Shown one piece after another: positions 1 through 8,863 of a stretch of 64,000 bases of DNA. Made by a program: the position numbers and the translations under genes. The DNA comes from Paenibacillus sp. GP183 (GTDB lineage Bacteria; Bacillota; Bacilli; Paenibacillales; NBRC-103111). The number at the start of each line of letters is the position of its first letter. Within the stretch, counting starts at the first letter, position 1. The stretch lies in the NCBI RefSeq assembly GCF_900104695.1, contig NZ_FNSW01000001.1, forward strand, positions 868,001 to 932,000, written 5' to 3'. The notes under the pieces are model-generated. The model was not told where the DNA came from. It searched no databases and was given only the letters and a program-made list of their open reading frames with translations.

Positions 1-786
1 CGTTCGAAGTCCACCCTGTGGGCTGAACAGCGCTCCGTTGGTACCCGGCACATAGCCGCTGTAATCAATGGGATCCGGCTTCCTTCCGCCAAAATCATCG
101 GTTCCGACAATAAAGCGGTTATCTGCCTCTGAGTATTCGTAAAGCACAGCAATGGAATCCATATCCTCAAAATCACCGATATTAAAGCTTGACTCGTTCA
201 TTCCAAGCGGTTCGAACAGGTGCATCCGGCAGTATTCGTCGAAGCGTTCATTGGAAAGCTTCTCAACAATTGCAGCCAGTATAACAGCTCCTAGATTCGA
301 GTATTCAAAGCTGTCCGGATCCCCTGGCTGTCCATCGCCCCAGAGGCTGTCTGTATAATAAGGCCCATCCGGCATCAGGATATCCGCGAGCCTTATCTTG
401 GGCGGGTTCTCACTGCGCGAATCAACGACAAATCGTACATATTCGTCTTGTAGACCCGAAGTATGGGTCATGATGTGCTTGATCGTAATCGGAATATTCG
501 GATACTTAGGACTTCTTACAGGAAACCCGAGTATCTCTCCCACATCCTGATCGATTCCGCATAAGCCCTTTTCCACAAGCTGCATGATGGCCGTTGCGAC
601 CACTGTCTTGGAAATAGAAGCTATCCGGAATACGGTATGATCCGTTACAGGTATACGCCTGGCGATGTTCGCCCAACCATACCCTCCACTCCATATCTTC
701 TGCCCTTCATGTATCACGGAGGCTGCTAAACCAACGATCTTATGCTTGTCGAGCAGCTGCCTGATCCGATCATCCAAAGAAATCAA
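1..786 (-). CDS. Beta-lactamase-fold serine hydrolase, C-terminus cut by window edge
   Basis: About 262 residues are visible before the window ends. The fold is that of class C beta-lactamase / DD-peptidase-like hydrolases (Pfam Beta-lactamase): the catalytic SxxK is seen as SISK near residue 57 (RIASISKTVVATA), followed by the second motif YSN in FEYSNLGA, and THTSGL between them. The start is a TTG at 784-786 with AGGAGG six bases upstream (793-798); no ATG in this frame fits, which is why simple ORF calling misses the gene. There is no signal peptide, so a cytoplasmic esterase/peptidase role is more likely than antibiotic resistance. The substrate cannot be told from sequence. It is followed by 120 bases of non-coding AT-rich sequence and the end of the ABC transporter gene on the same strand, so it may be read from that operon or from its own promoter. 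Confidence 0.85.
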   Translation of the reverse strand, partial: MISLDDRIRQLLDKHKIVGLAASVIHEGQKIWSGGYGWANIARRIPVTDHTVFRIASISKTVVATAIMQLVEKGLCGIDQDVGEILGFPVRSPKYPNIPITIKHIMTHTSGLQDEYVRFVVDSRSENPPKIRLADILMPDGPYYTDSLWGDGQPGDPDSFEYSNLGAVILAAIVEKLSNERFDEYCRMHLFEPLGMNESSFNIGDFEDMDSIAVLYEYSEADNRFIVGTDDFGGRKPDPIDYSGYVPGTNGALFSPQGGLRT

Positions 787-906
787 GAAAAGCCTCCTTC
801 GTGCAAAGCATTTGTAAATAAAATATGAATTCTACTTACATTATAATAAAGCCTGTCCATGCTGTGTAGATTTTTTTTCCATTTATTTTAAAAATGAATT
901 TCGAAA

Positions 907-3111
907 TCATCGAGCCGTTTCTTTTAACATCTCAGATTCGACGGCTTGAGAATGGGTGCGCTCTAACCTTTGCTGGTATGAGGCTTCTAACTGTTCTCGC
1001 AGAAAAGGTGACTTTTCCAAAGCGATTTGAAACATGTCTCTATGGATCTTAAGGAACGTGCAAAGCGTTAATGTCCGAATCGTAGCCGTCCTTGGAATCT
1101 GCTTCAATAAAGCGATCTCTCCAAAATGGTCACCATCCTCTAATACAGCTATTCTGCGAGACTCTTCCATATCCCGGCTATGCAGCACTTCCACCTTGCC
1201 CCTTACAATGATATAAAACCAATCCCCAGGCGCACCTTGTTCGATTACGGTAACTCCCGGGTTAAAGTTCTCTGTCATCATATATTTTTGGACATCTTCT
1301 AGAACATCGTCATCCAATTCCATAAACAATGGAATCTGTTTTAACCGATCGAGCGTTATTCCCGCATCTCTCCCGTCGGAGCTTACTTTAAAGCCGCTTT
1401 GCTTTGCCCAAATGCTTCGATAAATATCGGATTTTTCCAGCAGCTCTTCATGAGTGCCGGAGTCAACCATCTCACCGTCGTTCATGACGAAAATCCGAGT
1501 CGCGCCTCTGGCGGTATGTAAACGATGCGTGACGGAGATAATTGTTTTCGATGATGATACTTGATGAATGGTTTCATGAATGGCCATCTCTGTATCCGGA
1601 TCAAGTGACGAAGTTGCCTCGTCCAGCACGAGTATATCGGGCTCGCGCAGTAGAGCTCGAGCTATGGCGATACGCTGCTTTTGTCCCCCTGAAAGATATT
1701 GTCCCCGCTCCCCAACTATAGAGTCATAGCCATTTGGAACTGAAATAATCCACTCATGAATACCTGCAGCCCTTGCAGCGGATTCAACTTCTTTGTTATC
1801 CGCATCAGGCTTACCTATCCGGATATTCTCGCCAATGCTCATATTAAACAGGGTTATTTCCTGTGGCACATATCCGGTTAATGCCCGAAAAGAATGTACA
1901 GAGATTTCCTTTACATCGATTCCATCCATCAGTATGCTTCCTTGATCAGGCTCATAAAATCTCAGAAGCAAGCTTATAAGTGATGATTTTCCTGAACCGC
2001 TTTTGCCGACGACTGCGCAATACGATAAAGCAGGCAAGGACATGTTAATGTTTTTAAGTGCTTTTCGTTCAGGCGTATATCCAAAAAACACCTGTTTTAA
2101 ATGAATTCCTTCCGAAAAACGAATCGCTTTCGAGGGGTATTTGTTCAAATCCTGTTCCTCGCTCGGTTTTTCGGCAAGCACAGCGTCAATCCTCTTGAGG
2201 CTGATTGTGGCGCTAACGAATTGAGGCAAATTCTGGGTAAGAGATGCAGCGTATCTGCTCATTCCGATATAAAAGCTTTGAAATGCAACTAACATTCCTA
2301 CCGAAATCACATTTCCAACCGTGAGGAAAGCTCCCACGGCAATGATCAGCATATTCAATAGAACCAGTGTTTTGGTAACCGCGTTATGCATTAATTTATT
2401 CAAGAACTGCGCCTGAGTCCATAGCGGCGAAATGCGATCTGAAGCTGACTTCATTCGCTGATATTCCCAGTCTCTTAGTCCGTAAGTTCGGATAATTTCA
2501 TGGTTTTCCACACTTTCCAAGAGTAACTGCCCATAATTTTCTTTTGTTCTGTAGGTTTCGTTTGCTTCTGTCGCTTTTTTATTCAGGAATCTAGGCAGTA
2601 GAAAACATAATGGAATTCCAAATAAGGTAAGCAATGAAAACCGCCAATTTAGTGTAGCAAGAAATATCGTTGAAATTAGCAATCCAGCCAAAGAATAAAC
2701 TACCGTTTGGAAACTAAGAAATGACGCGTGTATTTGATTTACGTCTGTAGTGAACCTCGAATGGATGGAATTTGCAGCTGTTTTCTTGTAATAGGACACG
2801 GAAAGAGATTGGAGATGAGAAAATAAAAAATGGCGCAGATCGTTTTGCACTTGTACTCCTATCTTTATTAGCAAATGATCCTTAATCAAGTCACTCAGCG
2901 AAGACGCCACTGCTCCTGCTATCAGGACGAACAAAAAAACAGTTAAAATCTCGATTTTTCGCGGAATTAAAATATTATCAATTAAATATTTAAAACTGAG
3001 TGAAAAGGTAATTTCATAGGTCAGAGTGAACATCATTAAAAATAATATCAAAACAGATTTCCATCCGTATTTTGCGTACTGTAACACTAAAAATGCAATT
3101 AAGCGTTTCAT
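907..3111 (-). CDS. ABC exporter with C-terminal cyclic-nucleotide-binding domain
   Basis: 734 residues in three parts. Residues 1-320 form a six-helix type I exporter membrane domain. Residues about 340-575 are the nucleotide-binding domain, with Walker A GKSGSGKSS, signature LSGGQKQR and Walker B ILVLDEATSSLD, so it is a complete half-transporter that should homodimerise. Residues about 587-720 are a cNMP-binding domain with the phosphate-binding cassette FGEIALLKQIPRTAT: the Glu and Arg that contact the cyclic phosphate and ribose are both present, and a Thr follows the Arg. No peptidase C39 domain is present. The ATG overlaps the stop of the tandem-receiver gene by four bases, making this the last gene of the chemosensory operon. 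Known: type I exporters move lipids, peptides or drugs. Inferred: export is gated by cAMP or cGMP, plausibly from the cyclase encoded at the other end of the locus. Substrate unknown. Confidence 0.9.
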   Translation of the reverse strand: MKRLIAFLVLQYAKYGWKSVLILFLMMFTLTYEITFSLSFKYLIDNILIPRKIEILTVFLFVLIAGAVASSLSDLIKDHLLIKIGVQVQNDLRHFLFSHLQSLSVSYYKKTAANSIHSRFTTDVNQIHASFLSFQTVVYSLAGLLISTIFLATLNWRFSLLTLFGIPLCFLLPRFLNKKATEANETYRTKENYGQLLLESVENHEIIRTYGLRDWEYQRMKSASDRISPLWTQAQFLNKLMHNAVTKTLVLLNMLIIAVGAFLTVGNVISVGMLVAFQSFYIGMSRYAASLTQNLPQFVSATISLKRIDAVLAEKPSEEQDLNKYPSKAIRFSEGIHLKQVFFGYTPERKALKNINMSLPALSYCAVVGKSGSGKSSLISLLLRFYEPDQGSILMDGIDVKEISVHSFRALTGYVPQEITLFNMSIGENIRIGKPDADNKEVESAARAAGIHEWIISVPNGYDSIVGERGQYLSGGQKQRIAIARALLREPDILVLDEATSSLDPDTEMAIHETIHQVSSSKTIISVTHRLHTARGATRIFVMNDGEMVDSGTHEELLEKSDIYRSIWAKQSGFKVSSDGRDAGITLDRLKQIPLFMELDDDVLEDVQKYMMTENFNPGVTVIEQGAPGDWFYIIVRGKVEVLHSRDMEESRRIAVLEDGDHFGEIALLKQIPRTATIRTLTLCTFLKIHRDMFQIALEKSPFLREQLEASYQQRLERTHSQAVESEMLKETAR

Positions 3112-3887
3112 TTGGACGTGCTGCTCCCATCTGCATGCCTAGTCATCGCAATGGCTTGAGCAATCATACCCTCATCAAACGGTTTTTTTAGGAAAGTGTT
3201 GATCCCGATTTGCTTTGCCTTCTCTCTATGGTCATCATGGTCTTCAGCGCTCAAAATTATGATTTTTGCCTCGTTGTTCATTTTCTTAATCTCTTCGGCT
3301 GCTGTAAGCCCATCCATGATCGGCATTGTAATATCCATGATTATAAGATCGGGTAATAAGCGATGATACAAGTCAATCGCTTCCTCCCCATTCATAGCAT
3401 CGCCACATATAACATAGCCTTTCTTTTCCAACATATTGCGCAACATTCGGTGAATGACGAGAGAATCATCGACAAGAAGGATTCGGTTGATGGTTTGTTT
3501 ATGATTTAGTCCCTTCAACATTTTCTTATGTAAATCCTCTACCGAGAACGGCTTGACCATATAATCGCATATCCCGGCTTTGTAGGCTTGAACAATGTTG
3601 CTTTTTTTGCTCTCGCTTGTGAGCATAATCACCGGTATATGCTGAAATCTGCTGTCACTTTTGATTATCTCCAGCAATTGCAAACCATTCATCCCCGGCA
3701 TGTACCAATCCAGAAAAATAAGCTCGATTTTATCCCGATGCTTTTTCAAAAGTTCTAGTGCTTCCTTACCGTCTAACGCTTGCAAGATGCTTCTGCCGAA
3801 TTTTTCTATCTCATGATTGATCATTCTGCCGATCAATGGAATATCGTCTACAACGAGGATATAAATCTCTTCAGGCAACGCTATCAC
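3108..3887 (-). CDS. Tandem two-receiver response regulator without output domain
   Basis: 259 residues holding two complete CheY-like receiver domains and nothing else. The first (about 8-128) has VVDD, phospho-acceptor Asp in LIFLDWYMPGMNG and MVKPF. The second (about 134-252) has LLVDD, LIIMDITMPIMDG and LKKPF. Both keep the acidic pair, the phosphorylated Asp and the conserved Lys, so both should be phosphorylatable by the CheA of this operon. The start is a GTG that overlaps the cheR stop (GTGA); an in-frame TTG three codons later has a better-spaced GAGGTGA and could be used instead. Lacking a DNA-binding or enzymatic domain, it is best read as a CheY-like output/phosphate-sink protein. 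Position directly before the ABC-cNMP gene suggests the transporter or cyclase as partner, but that is inference. Confidence 0.9.
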   Translation of the reverse strand: MIALPEEIYILVVDDIPLIGRMINHEIEKFGRSILQALDGKEALELLKKHRDKIELIFLDWYMPGMNGLQLLEIIKSDSRFQHIPVIMLTSESKKSNIVQAYKAGICDYMVKPFSVEDLHKKMLKGLNHKQTINRILLVDDSLVIHRMLRNMLEKKGYVICGDAMNGEEAIDLYHRLLPDLIIMDITMPIMDGLTAAEEIKKMNNEAKIIILSAEDHDDHREKAKQIGINTFLKKPFDEGMIAQAIAMTRHADGSSTSK

Positions 3888-4735
3888 CTCTTCACTCGAT
3901 AATATGTAACGTCATTTGCTTCGACAAGTTCAAATAATTGTTTATTGACGAAAAACAATTCGGTATTGCCTAGGAAGAATACGCCTCCGGCATTCAATAT
4001 ATTCGCCATTTTATGGATGACTTCTCTTTTTAAATCTTCATGAAAATACAGCGTCACATATCGGCAAAAGATCATATCGAACCGGCCTAACGACTCGAAT
4101 GGGCTTTTCAAATTGAACTTCCGGAATCTTACGGCATTTTTTATCGATTCGTTTACGAGCCAGGCTGTATTATCTTGAATAAAATATCCATACCTGAATT
4201 TGCTTTCCAACCCCCTTGACATCGTATGGTTGTCGTATTTACCTTCTTGGGCAAAACGCACAGCTTTCGCAGAAATATCCGTAGCTACAATCTCGAAATC
4301 GGATAAGCGGATATCGCCTATTTCATGACTAGTTAAGTAATGGTCGATGCACATCGCTATCGAATAAGGCTCCTGACCGGTAGAGCAAGCTGCACTCCAA
4401 ATTCTTACGGAAGTGCGTTTGCCTTCGCGAAATTCCCTGATATAGGCTGGAAGCAGCACTTCCTCAAAGAGCCGCCAAAGTTCCTTGTCCCTGAACCACA
4501 GAGTTTCCTGTGTAGTGATCGCATCGATAACCTGTTCGGACAACAAGTTATCGAATTTACTTTGATGCAATTGATAATAAAAATCCTCGAAATTTTTCAT
4601 GCGGGATTGGGCTATCAGCTCTTCCAGTCTGCTTTCAATTAAATAAGCTTTATCCCGGCTGATATAAATGCCGCATTGATCCATAATGTATTTCTGCATG
4701 AGCGTAAATTCATAATCGGATAAATACGTTCTCAT
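3884..4735 (-). CDS. cheR: CheR chemoreceptor glutamate O-methyltransferase
   Basis: 283 residues, the usual CheR length. An N-terminal helical CheR_N domain (1-80) precedes a class I SAM-dependent methyltransferase domain with the glycine/acid-rich SAM site WSAACSTGQEPYSIAM (around residue 120) and the later motif FDMIFCRYVTLYF. It would methylate glutamates on the cytoplasmic helices of the MCP encoded upstream, setting adaptation with CheB. The protein has no tetratricopeptide repeats. ATG start overlaps the cheB stop by four bases, as expected for translational coupling. The operon has both methylation enzymes but no CheC, CheD, CheV or CheX. Confidence 0.95.
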   Translation of the reverse strand: MRTYLSDYEFTLMQKYIMDQCGIYISRDKAYLIESRLEELIAQSRMKNFEDFYYQLHQSKFDNLLSEQVIDAITTQETLWFRDKELWRLFEEVLLPAYIREFREGKRTSVRIWSAACSTGQEPYSIAMCIDHYLTSHEIGDIRLSDFEIVATDISAKAVRFAQEGKYDNHTMSRGLESKFRYGYFIQDNTAWLVNESIKNAVRFRKFNLKSPFESLGRFDMIFCRYVTLYFHEDLKREVIHKMANILNAGGVFFLGNTELFFVNKQLFELVEANDVTYYRVKR

Positions 4736-5826
4736 CGATATTCATCCTTACTCGCAACAACTTCCTGAATGCAGGCGGAAATCGATTCCAAATCTTCGAT
4801 TCGATCGGCAAGACCGGCCTCTACCACGCTTTTAGGCATGCCGTAAACGACGCATGTCCTTTCACTCTGGGCAATGCAATACCCGCTGCCTTTTTGTTTA
4901 ATTTCTTCGACGCCAAGCTTCCCATCCGAACCCATACCTGTGAGGATGACACATACGACGAGTTCGCCTTCATAGGCATTAGCCACGGATTTGAGCGTCA
5001 CGTCTGCGGACGGCCTGACACTGTGAATCGGGGGAGAAGTGTCCAGTTGAACAACTTTATTATGTCCATCCATAACCCCTACGGTTAAATGATAGCCTCC
5101 TGGCGCAATCATAATTTTGCCTGCTGCGATTAAGTCCCCCTCCTTCGCCTCAACAACCGGGAGTACGCATTTTTTACTTAACGAATTGGCCAGATCCTTG
5201 GTAAATTCCGCAGGCATATGCTGCACAATTATAATGGGTATTGGAAAATCAGCGGATATTCCTTTGCAGATCGTTTCCAAAGCCGTTGGACCGCCTGTGG
5301 AGGAAGCGATGACCACTAACGACACACGCTCGTTTGACTTCTTCCTGTAAAGGGGTTTAACTGCGGGAGAAGTATTTTCGTGTTTATTTGTGAATGATGT
5401 GCTCATTATGGATTGTGTGGTCATGATTTGTGTAAACATATTTTGGAGCAGATCGCTGATTTTTTCGATCCCATTTGGAAAATATTCACGAGATAAATTT
5501 AAAATATAGTCCAATTCACTTAGATCAGAAACTTTTACAGATTTGTTCACCTGTCCCAAATTATCGATACTAAACAAGATGATGACCAATTCTGGATGAA
5601 GCGAACGCAGCTGACTCAGTGTTATCTTCCCGTTCATATCGGGCGAATGCATGTCCAGTAATACGACGTCGATTTGATTTTGTCTTAACCTTTCGAATGC
5701 AAGAGAAACATTGGAAGCGATATGCTCCACCTGTCCAATTTGTGTTCCTTCCACCGCTTCCCGGAGCACTCTTTTATAATTGTTCACAGCCTCTACAATC
5801 AGAACTTTTATCTTATTGGCACTGCC
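4732..5826 (-). CDS. cheB: CheB receptor methylesterase with degenerate receiver domain
   Basis: A receiver domain (about residues 5-120) is joined by a linker to a CheB methylesterase domain (from about 165). The catalytic triad can be seen: Ser in IASSTGGPTAL, His in VQHMPAEFT and Asp in LTGMGSDGKLG. It removes methyl groups from the MCP and can deamidate glutamines. The receiver is unusual: the two acidic residues after strand 1 are replaced (LIVEAVNN instead of an Asp pair), the phospho-acceptor Asp remains in VVLLDMHSPDMNG, and the usual Lys-Pro near the end is absent. Activation by phosphorylation may therefore be weak. The chosen ATG at 5826 has AAAGGA eight bases before it. A GTG at 5868 overlapping the cheW stop is the alternative but lacks a Shine-Dalgarno. 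Confidence 0.92.
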   Translation of the reverse strand, partial: GSANKIKVLIVEAVNNYKRVLREAVEGTQIGQVEHIASNVSLAFERLRQNQIDVVLLDMHSPDMNGKITLSQLRSLHPELVIILFSIDNLGQVNKSVKVSDLSELDYILNLSREYFPNGIEKISDLLQNMFTQIMTTQSIMSTSFTNKHENTSPAVKPLYRKKSNERVSLVVIASSTGGPTALETICKGISADFPIPIIIVQHMPAEFTKDLANSLSKKCVLPVVEAKEGDLIAAGKIMIAPGGYHLTVGVMDGHNKVVQLDTSPPIHSVRPSADVTLKSVANAYEGELVVCVILTGMGSDGKLGVEEIKQKGSGYCIAQSERTCVVYGMPKSVVEAGLADRIEDLESISACIQEVVASKDEYR

Positions 5827-5864
5827 CATAACAACATTCCTTTTCGATATCCTCCACAAGTCAT

Positions 5865-6293
5865 TCACAGTTGATATATAAATTGAGGATTGATGACCAT
5901 CAGAAGCTGATCTTTCAGTTTAACTACTTCACTAACGTATTCATGAAGTGAATGGTTCATATTTGCAGGCGACGGCTCGCAATTATCTTCTTCAATATCC
6001 AAAACCGATCCGGCGCGGTCAATTAATAAACCAACGTAATCGGGTTCATCAGGCGTATTTTTCAGAATGATACATGTCGGGCTGCCGCTGTCATTCAATT
6101 GGGGATGGTTCATCAGTTTGGCAAGATTAAATAGAGTGACGATTTGGCCTCTCATATTCATTAAGCCGACTATATACTCCGGAGCGTCTGGAATCGGCGT
6201 ATATTCAGCATGGCGGCCAATTTCCTTTACCAGCTTAATATCAAGGCCATAGAGACTACCGCATAGATAAAAGGTCAGGACCTTTCCTCTCAT
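5865..6293 (-). CDS. cheW: CheW coupling protein
   Basis: 142 residues, a single CheW (SH3-like) domain, with the family features YGLDIKLVKEIGR near the start and EYIVGLMNMRGQIVTLFNL in the middle. It links the MCP to CheA at the membrane array. Its ATG overlaps the cheA stop by four bases and has AGGAGGAAGG upstream, the strongest ribosome binding site inside the operon, consistent with CheW being needed at higher copy than its neighbours. Confidence 0.93.
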   Translation of the reverse strand: MRGKVLTFYLCGSLYGLDIKLVKEIGRHAEYTPIPDAPEYIVGLMNMRGQIVTLFNLAKLMNHPQLNDSGSPTCIILKNTPDEPDYVGLLIDRAGSVLDIEEDNCEPSPANMNHSLHEYVSEVVKLKDQLLMVINPQFIYQL

Positions 6294-8851
6294 ATGGCCT
6301 TCCTCCTGGTTTGCAATACGTTCTGGAGCTGTTCCAAGAGCCGATATTTATCTAGTTTAGCTACAAAGTCATCGAAACCAGCATCCATATTGTCCTGCAA
6401 ATATTGATTAGTGGCTATAGTTGTTAGAGCGATAACAGGTATAACCTTCAGCCGTTTATCACTCCGGATTCTTTTTACAAGTTCAAATCCATCCATGATG
6501 GGCATCTGCGTATCGCAAAGCACCGCATCGATCTGCTCCTCTTGCAAAATCCTCCAGGCTTCCTTGCCGTTTGCCGCTTTCAATATGGAATAGTTTGCCG
6601 ATATTAAATAATTTTCAATTGTTTTCGTATAAAATGGTGTATCCTCTACGAGTAAAACTGTTTTTTCAGGTTTTTTCTTACTTTCTTTCCACGGATAATG
6701 TTCCGGAACTGCCATTTCAAACAGCTCGTACATATTAATTAGCTGAACCAACCTGTTGTTCAAAATCGTTGATCCGATCAACCCTTTGGCTTTTATCTCT
6801 TCACTGGTGAATTGAATACTCGTCACAATCGTATCGTGAACTTGTTCGATAAGAATCCCAATGGGTTGCTTGGCAATTTTGGGTATGATGATATAAAGCT
6901 TTTGCTTGTTATTTTCAACTGAGTTGATGGGGAGGTATTGCTCTGGCCGAATAATCCTAAGCGCATCGCCCCTGAACTGGATATATTCCTTTTGACCTAT
7001 TTGTTCAATTTGGCTGGAATCGATTTTCTCCACTCTAACGACAAATGAAAGATCCACACAAAGAATTTCAGGACCGGAACAGCTGAAAAGAAGCAAATTT
7101 TGCTGTTCATCGATTTTTTCTGTCGCAATCACAGATTCAAGAGCTGTTTCTTCATGGAACCGGAGTTTGACTTTCTCGGCAATGCCCTCCGGATCCAAAA
7201 TCATAGCGGATTTACCGTCTCCCATAATCGTCACCCCGAAATAGCAGGAGGATTGATGAAAGAAACGCGGCAACGATTTTACTAGTATTTCTTCTCTGTC
7301 ATGAATAATATCAACCGCCAAACCAAATCGTTTAGAGCCGGTTTTTAACACCAATACGCGGTAAACTTCACTTAATTTGTCAAAAGAATCGCTTCTTATG
7401 CCAAGGACATCCGCGAGATGTACGATGGGAAGCAGTTTCCCTCTTAGGCGAAGCACCCATGAATCGCGAATCTTTTCGAGCTTTCTAGTGGGATCATTTT
7501 GTTTAATACGCAGCATTTCCTGGAGATTGACTTGCGGGAGTGCAAATTTGTTACCTTCCACCTCCACTACAAGCGAGGGAATAATGGCTAAGGTCAGGGG
7601 GAGAGTCAAGCGGAAAGTGGATCCCTTCCCTGGTATGGTCATGATTTCTACATATCCGCCAATCTTCTCAATGTTCGTCTTGACCACATCCATACCAATT
7701 CCTCTGCCTGAGATGTTCGTCAACTCATTGGCAGTTGAAAAACCGGGATGGAAAAGAAATTTCATCAGTTCTCTATCGCTCATTTCGGAGGCTTCGGCCG
7801 ATGTAAGAAGACCTCTTTGAATAGCTTTCTTTTCAATTTTATCGACTTGAATCCCTGCTCCGTCATCCGTCACATCAATCGTAACATGATCGCCTTCGTG
7901 ATATGCTTTGAGCATGATGATTCCGGTTTGTGATTTCCCGAGCTTTTCCCGCATATGCTGCTCTTCGATCCCATGATCAATCGCATTTCTAACCAGATGG
8001 TTAAGAGGATCCGTCAGAGCTTCAATCAAAGACTTATCGAGCTCAACTTCTGTTCCTTCCATGTACAATTCAATTTCCTTGCCGAGTTCCTTAGACAGCT
8101 CCCTAATGATTCGCGGGAATTTATTAAACACTTTCGACACAGGCTGCATTCGTGTCTGCATGATCTTCTCCTGCAGCTCTGTGGTTGTGGTGTCTATATG
8201 CTGAAGAACGGAATTTAAATTCGGGATCGTTTTACGGTACGATTGCAATATCCGGAGCATCTGGTTTCTGACAAGAACCATTTCACCAGCCATATCCAGC
8301 AGATCGTTGAGCAGAGATACTTGCACGCGGAGCGTATCATCCGTATGAACCTTTTGCAGTTTCTTCACTTCTTTAAGGATGGGGAGATTACTAGCAGGAA
8401 GTACCTCTGGCTTTACTTCCTTGACTTCTATGATTTCATTTATTTCTCTGATGTCCAGTTCCTTCTCTGCTGCTTCTTGATCATCCGGATGATCTGATAA
8501 TTCTGACAGCATTGAGGCAATATCCTGATCATCGCTGGTTTCTACATCCATAATCATCGCTTTCAAAAGATCGCTTGCGCGCAGCAAGCGATCTATTAAT
8601 TTTCCATGAACAGGCGCCTGATTATGTTTCATCTCACCCAGTCTCGATTCCATAATATGGGCTAATGCTACAACGTTTTTGAGCGAGAAGAAACCTGCTG
8701 TTCCTTTGATGCTATGTACAGCCCGAAAAATGGTATCCATGATTTTCGGGTCCATACTGCCTTCTCCGATTTGAACCAATCCCATCTCCAAACTGTCCAG
8801 ATGGCCGATGGATTCTTCAACAAAGTCTGTGATGAATTCACGATTTTGCAA
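6290..8851 (-). CDS. cheA: CheA hybrid histidine kinase with two CheW-like domains and a receiver
   Basis: About 853 residues. Order: Hpt domain (phospho-accepting His near residue 47 in RAVHSIKGTAGFF); a linker without a recognisable P2 domain; dimerisation helices from about 170; the HATPase with N box LVRNAIDHGIE, G1 DDGAGIQ and G2 GRGIGMDVV; a CheW-like regulatory domain (about 440-575); a second region resembling CheW (about 595-715); and a C-terminal receiver (about 730-850; LLVEDTP, VLCDTQMPIMDG, then AKLDK where Lys-Pro is usual). The classical CheA of Bacillus has P2 and no receiver, so this is a separate chemosensory kinase type. The TTG at 8849-8851 is chosen because GAGGTG lies six bases upstream; a GTG at 8860 sits on that site itself. 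Gap to the MCP gene is only about a dozen bases. Confidence 0.93.
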   Translation of the reverse strand: MQNREFITDFVEESIGHLDSLEMGLVQIGEGSMDPKIMDTIFRAVHSIKGTAGFFSLKNVVALAHIMESRLGEMKHNQAPVHGKLIDRLLRASDLLKAMIMDVETSDDQDIASMLSELSDHPDDQEAAEKELDIREINEIIEVKEVKPEVLPASNLPILKEVKKLQKVHTDDTLRVQVSLLNDLLDMAGEMVLVRNQMLRILQSYRKTIPNLNSVLQHIDTTTTELQEKIMQTRMQPVSKVFNKFPRIIRELSKELGKEIELYMEGTEVELDKSLIEALTDPLNHLVRNAIDHGIEEQHMREKLGKSQTGIIMLKAYHEGDHVTIDVTDDGAGIQVDKIEKKAIQRGLLTSAEASEMSDRELMKFLFHPGFSTANELTNISGRGIGMDVVKTNIEKIGGYVEIMTIPGKGSTFRLTLPLTLAIIPSLVVEVEGNKFALPQVNLQEMLRIKQNDPTRKLEKIRDSWVLRLRGKLLPIVHLADVLGIRSDSFDKLSEVYRVLVLKTGSKRFGLAVDIIHDREEILVKSLPRFFHQSSCYFGVTIMGDGKSAMILDPEGIAEKVKLRFHEETALESVIATEKIDEQQNLLLFSCSGPEILCVDLSFVVRVEKIDSSQIEQIGQKEYIQFRGDALRIIRPEQYLPINSVENNKQKLYIIIPKIAKQPIGILIEQVHDTIVTSIQFTSEEIKAKGLIGSTILNNRLVQLINMYELFEMAVPEHYPWKESKKKPEKTVLLVEDTPFYTKTIENYLISANYSILKAANGKEAWRILQEEQIDAVLCDTQMPIMDGFELVKRIRSDKRLKVIPVIALTTIATNQYLQDNMDAGFDDFVAKLDKYRLLEQLQNVLQTRRKAI

Positions 8852-8863
8852 AATGTTCACCTC

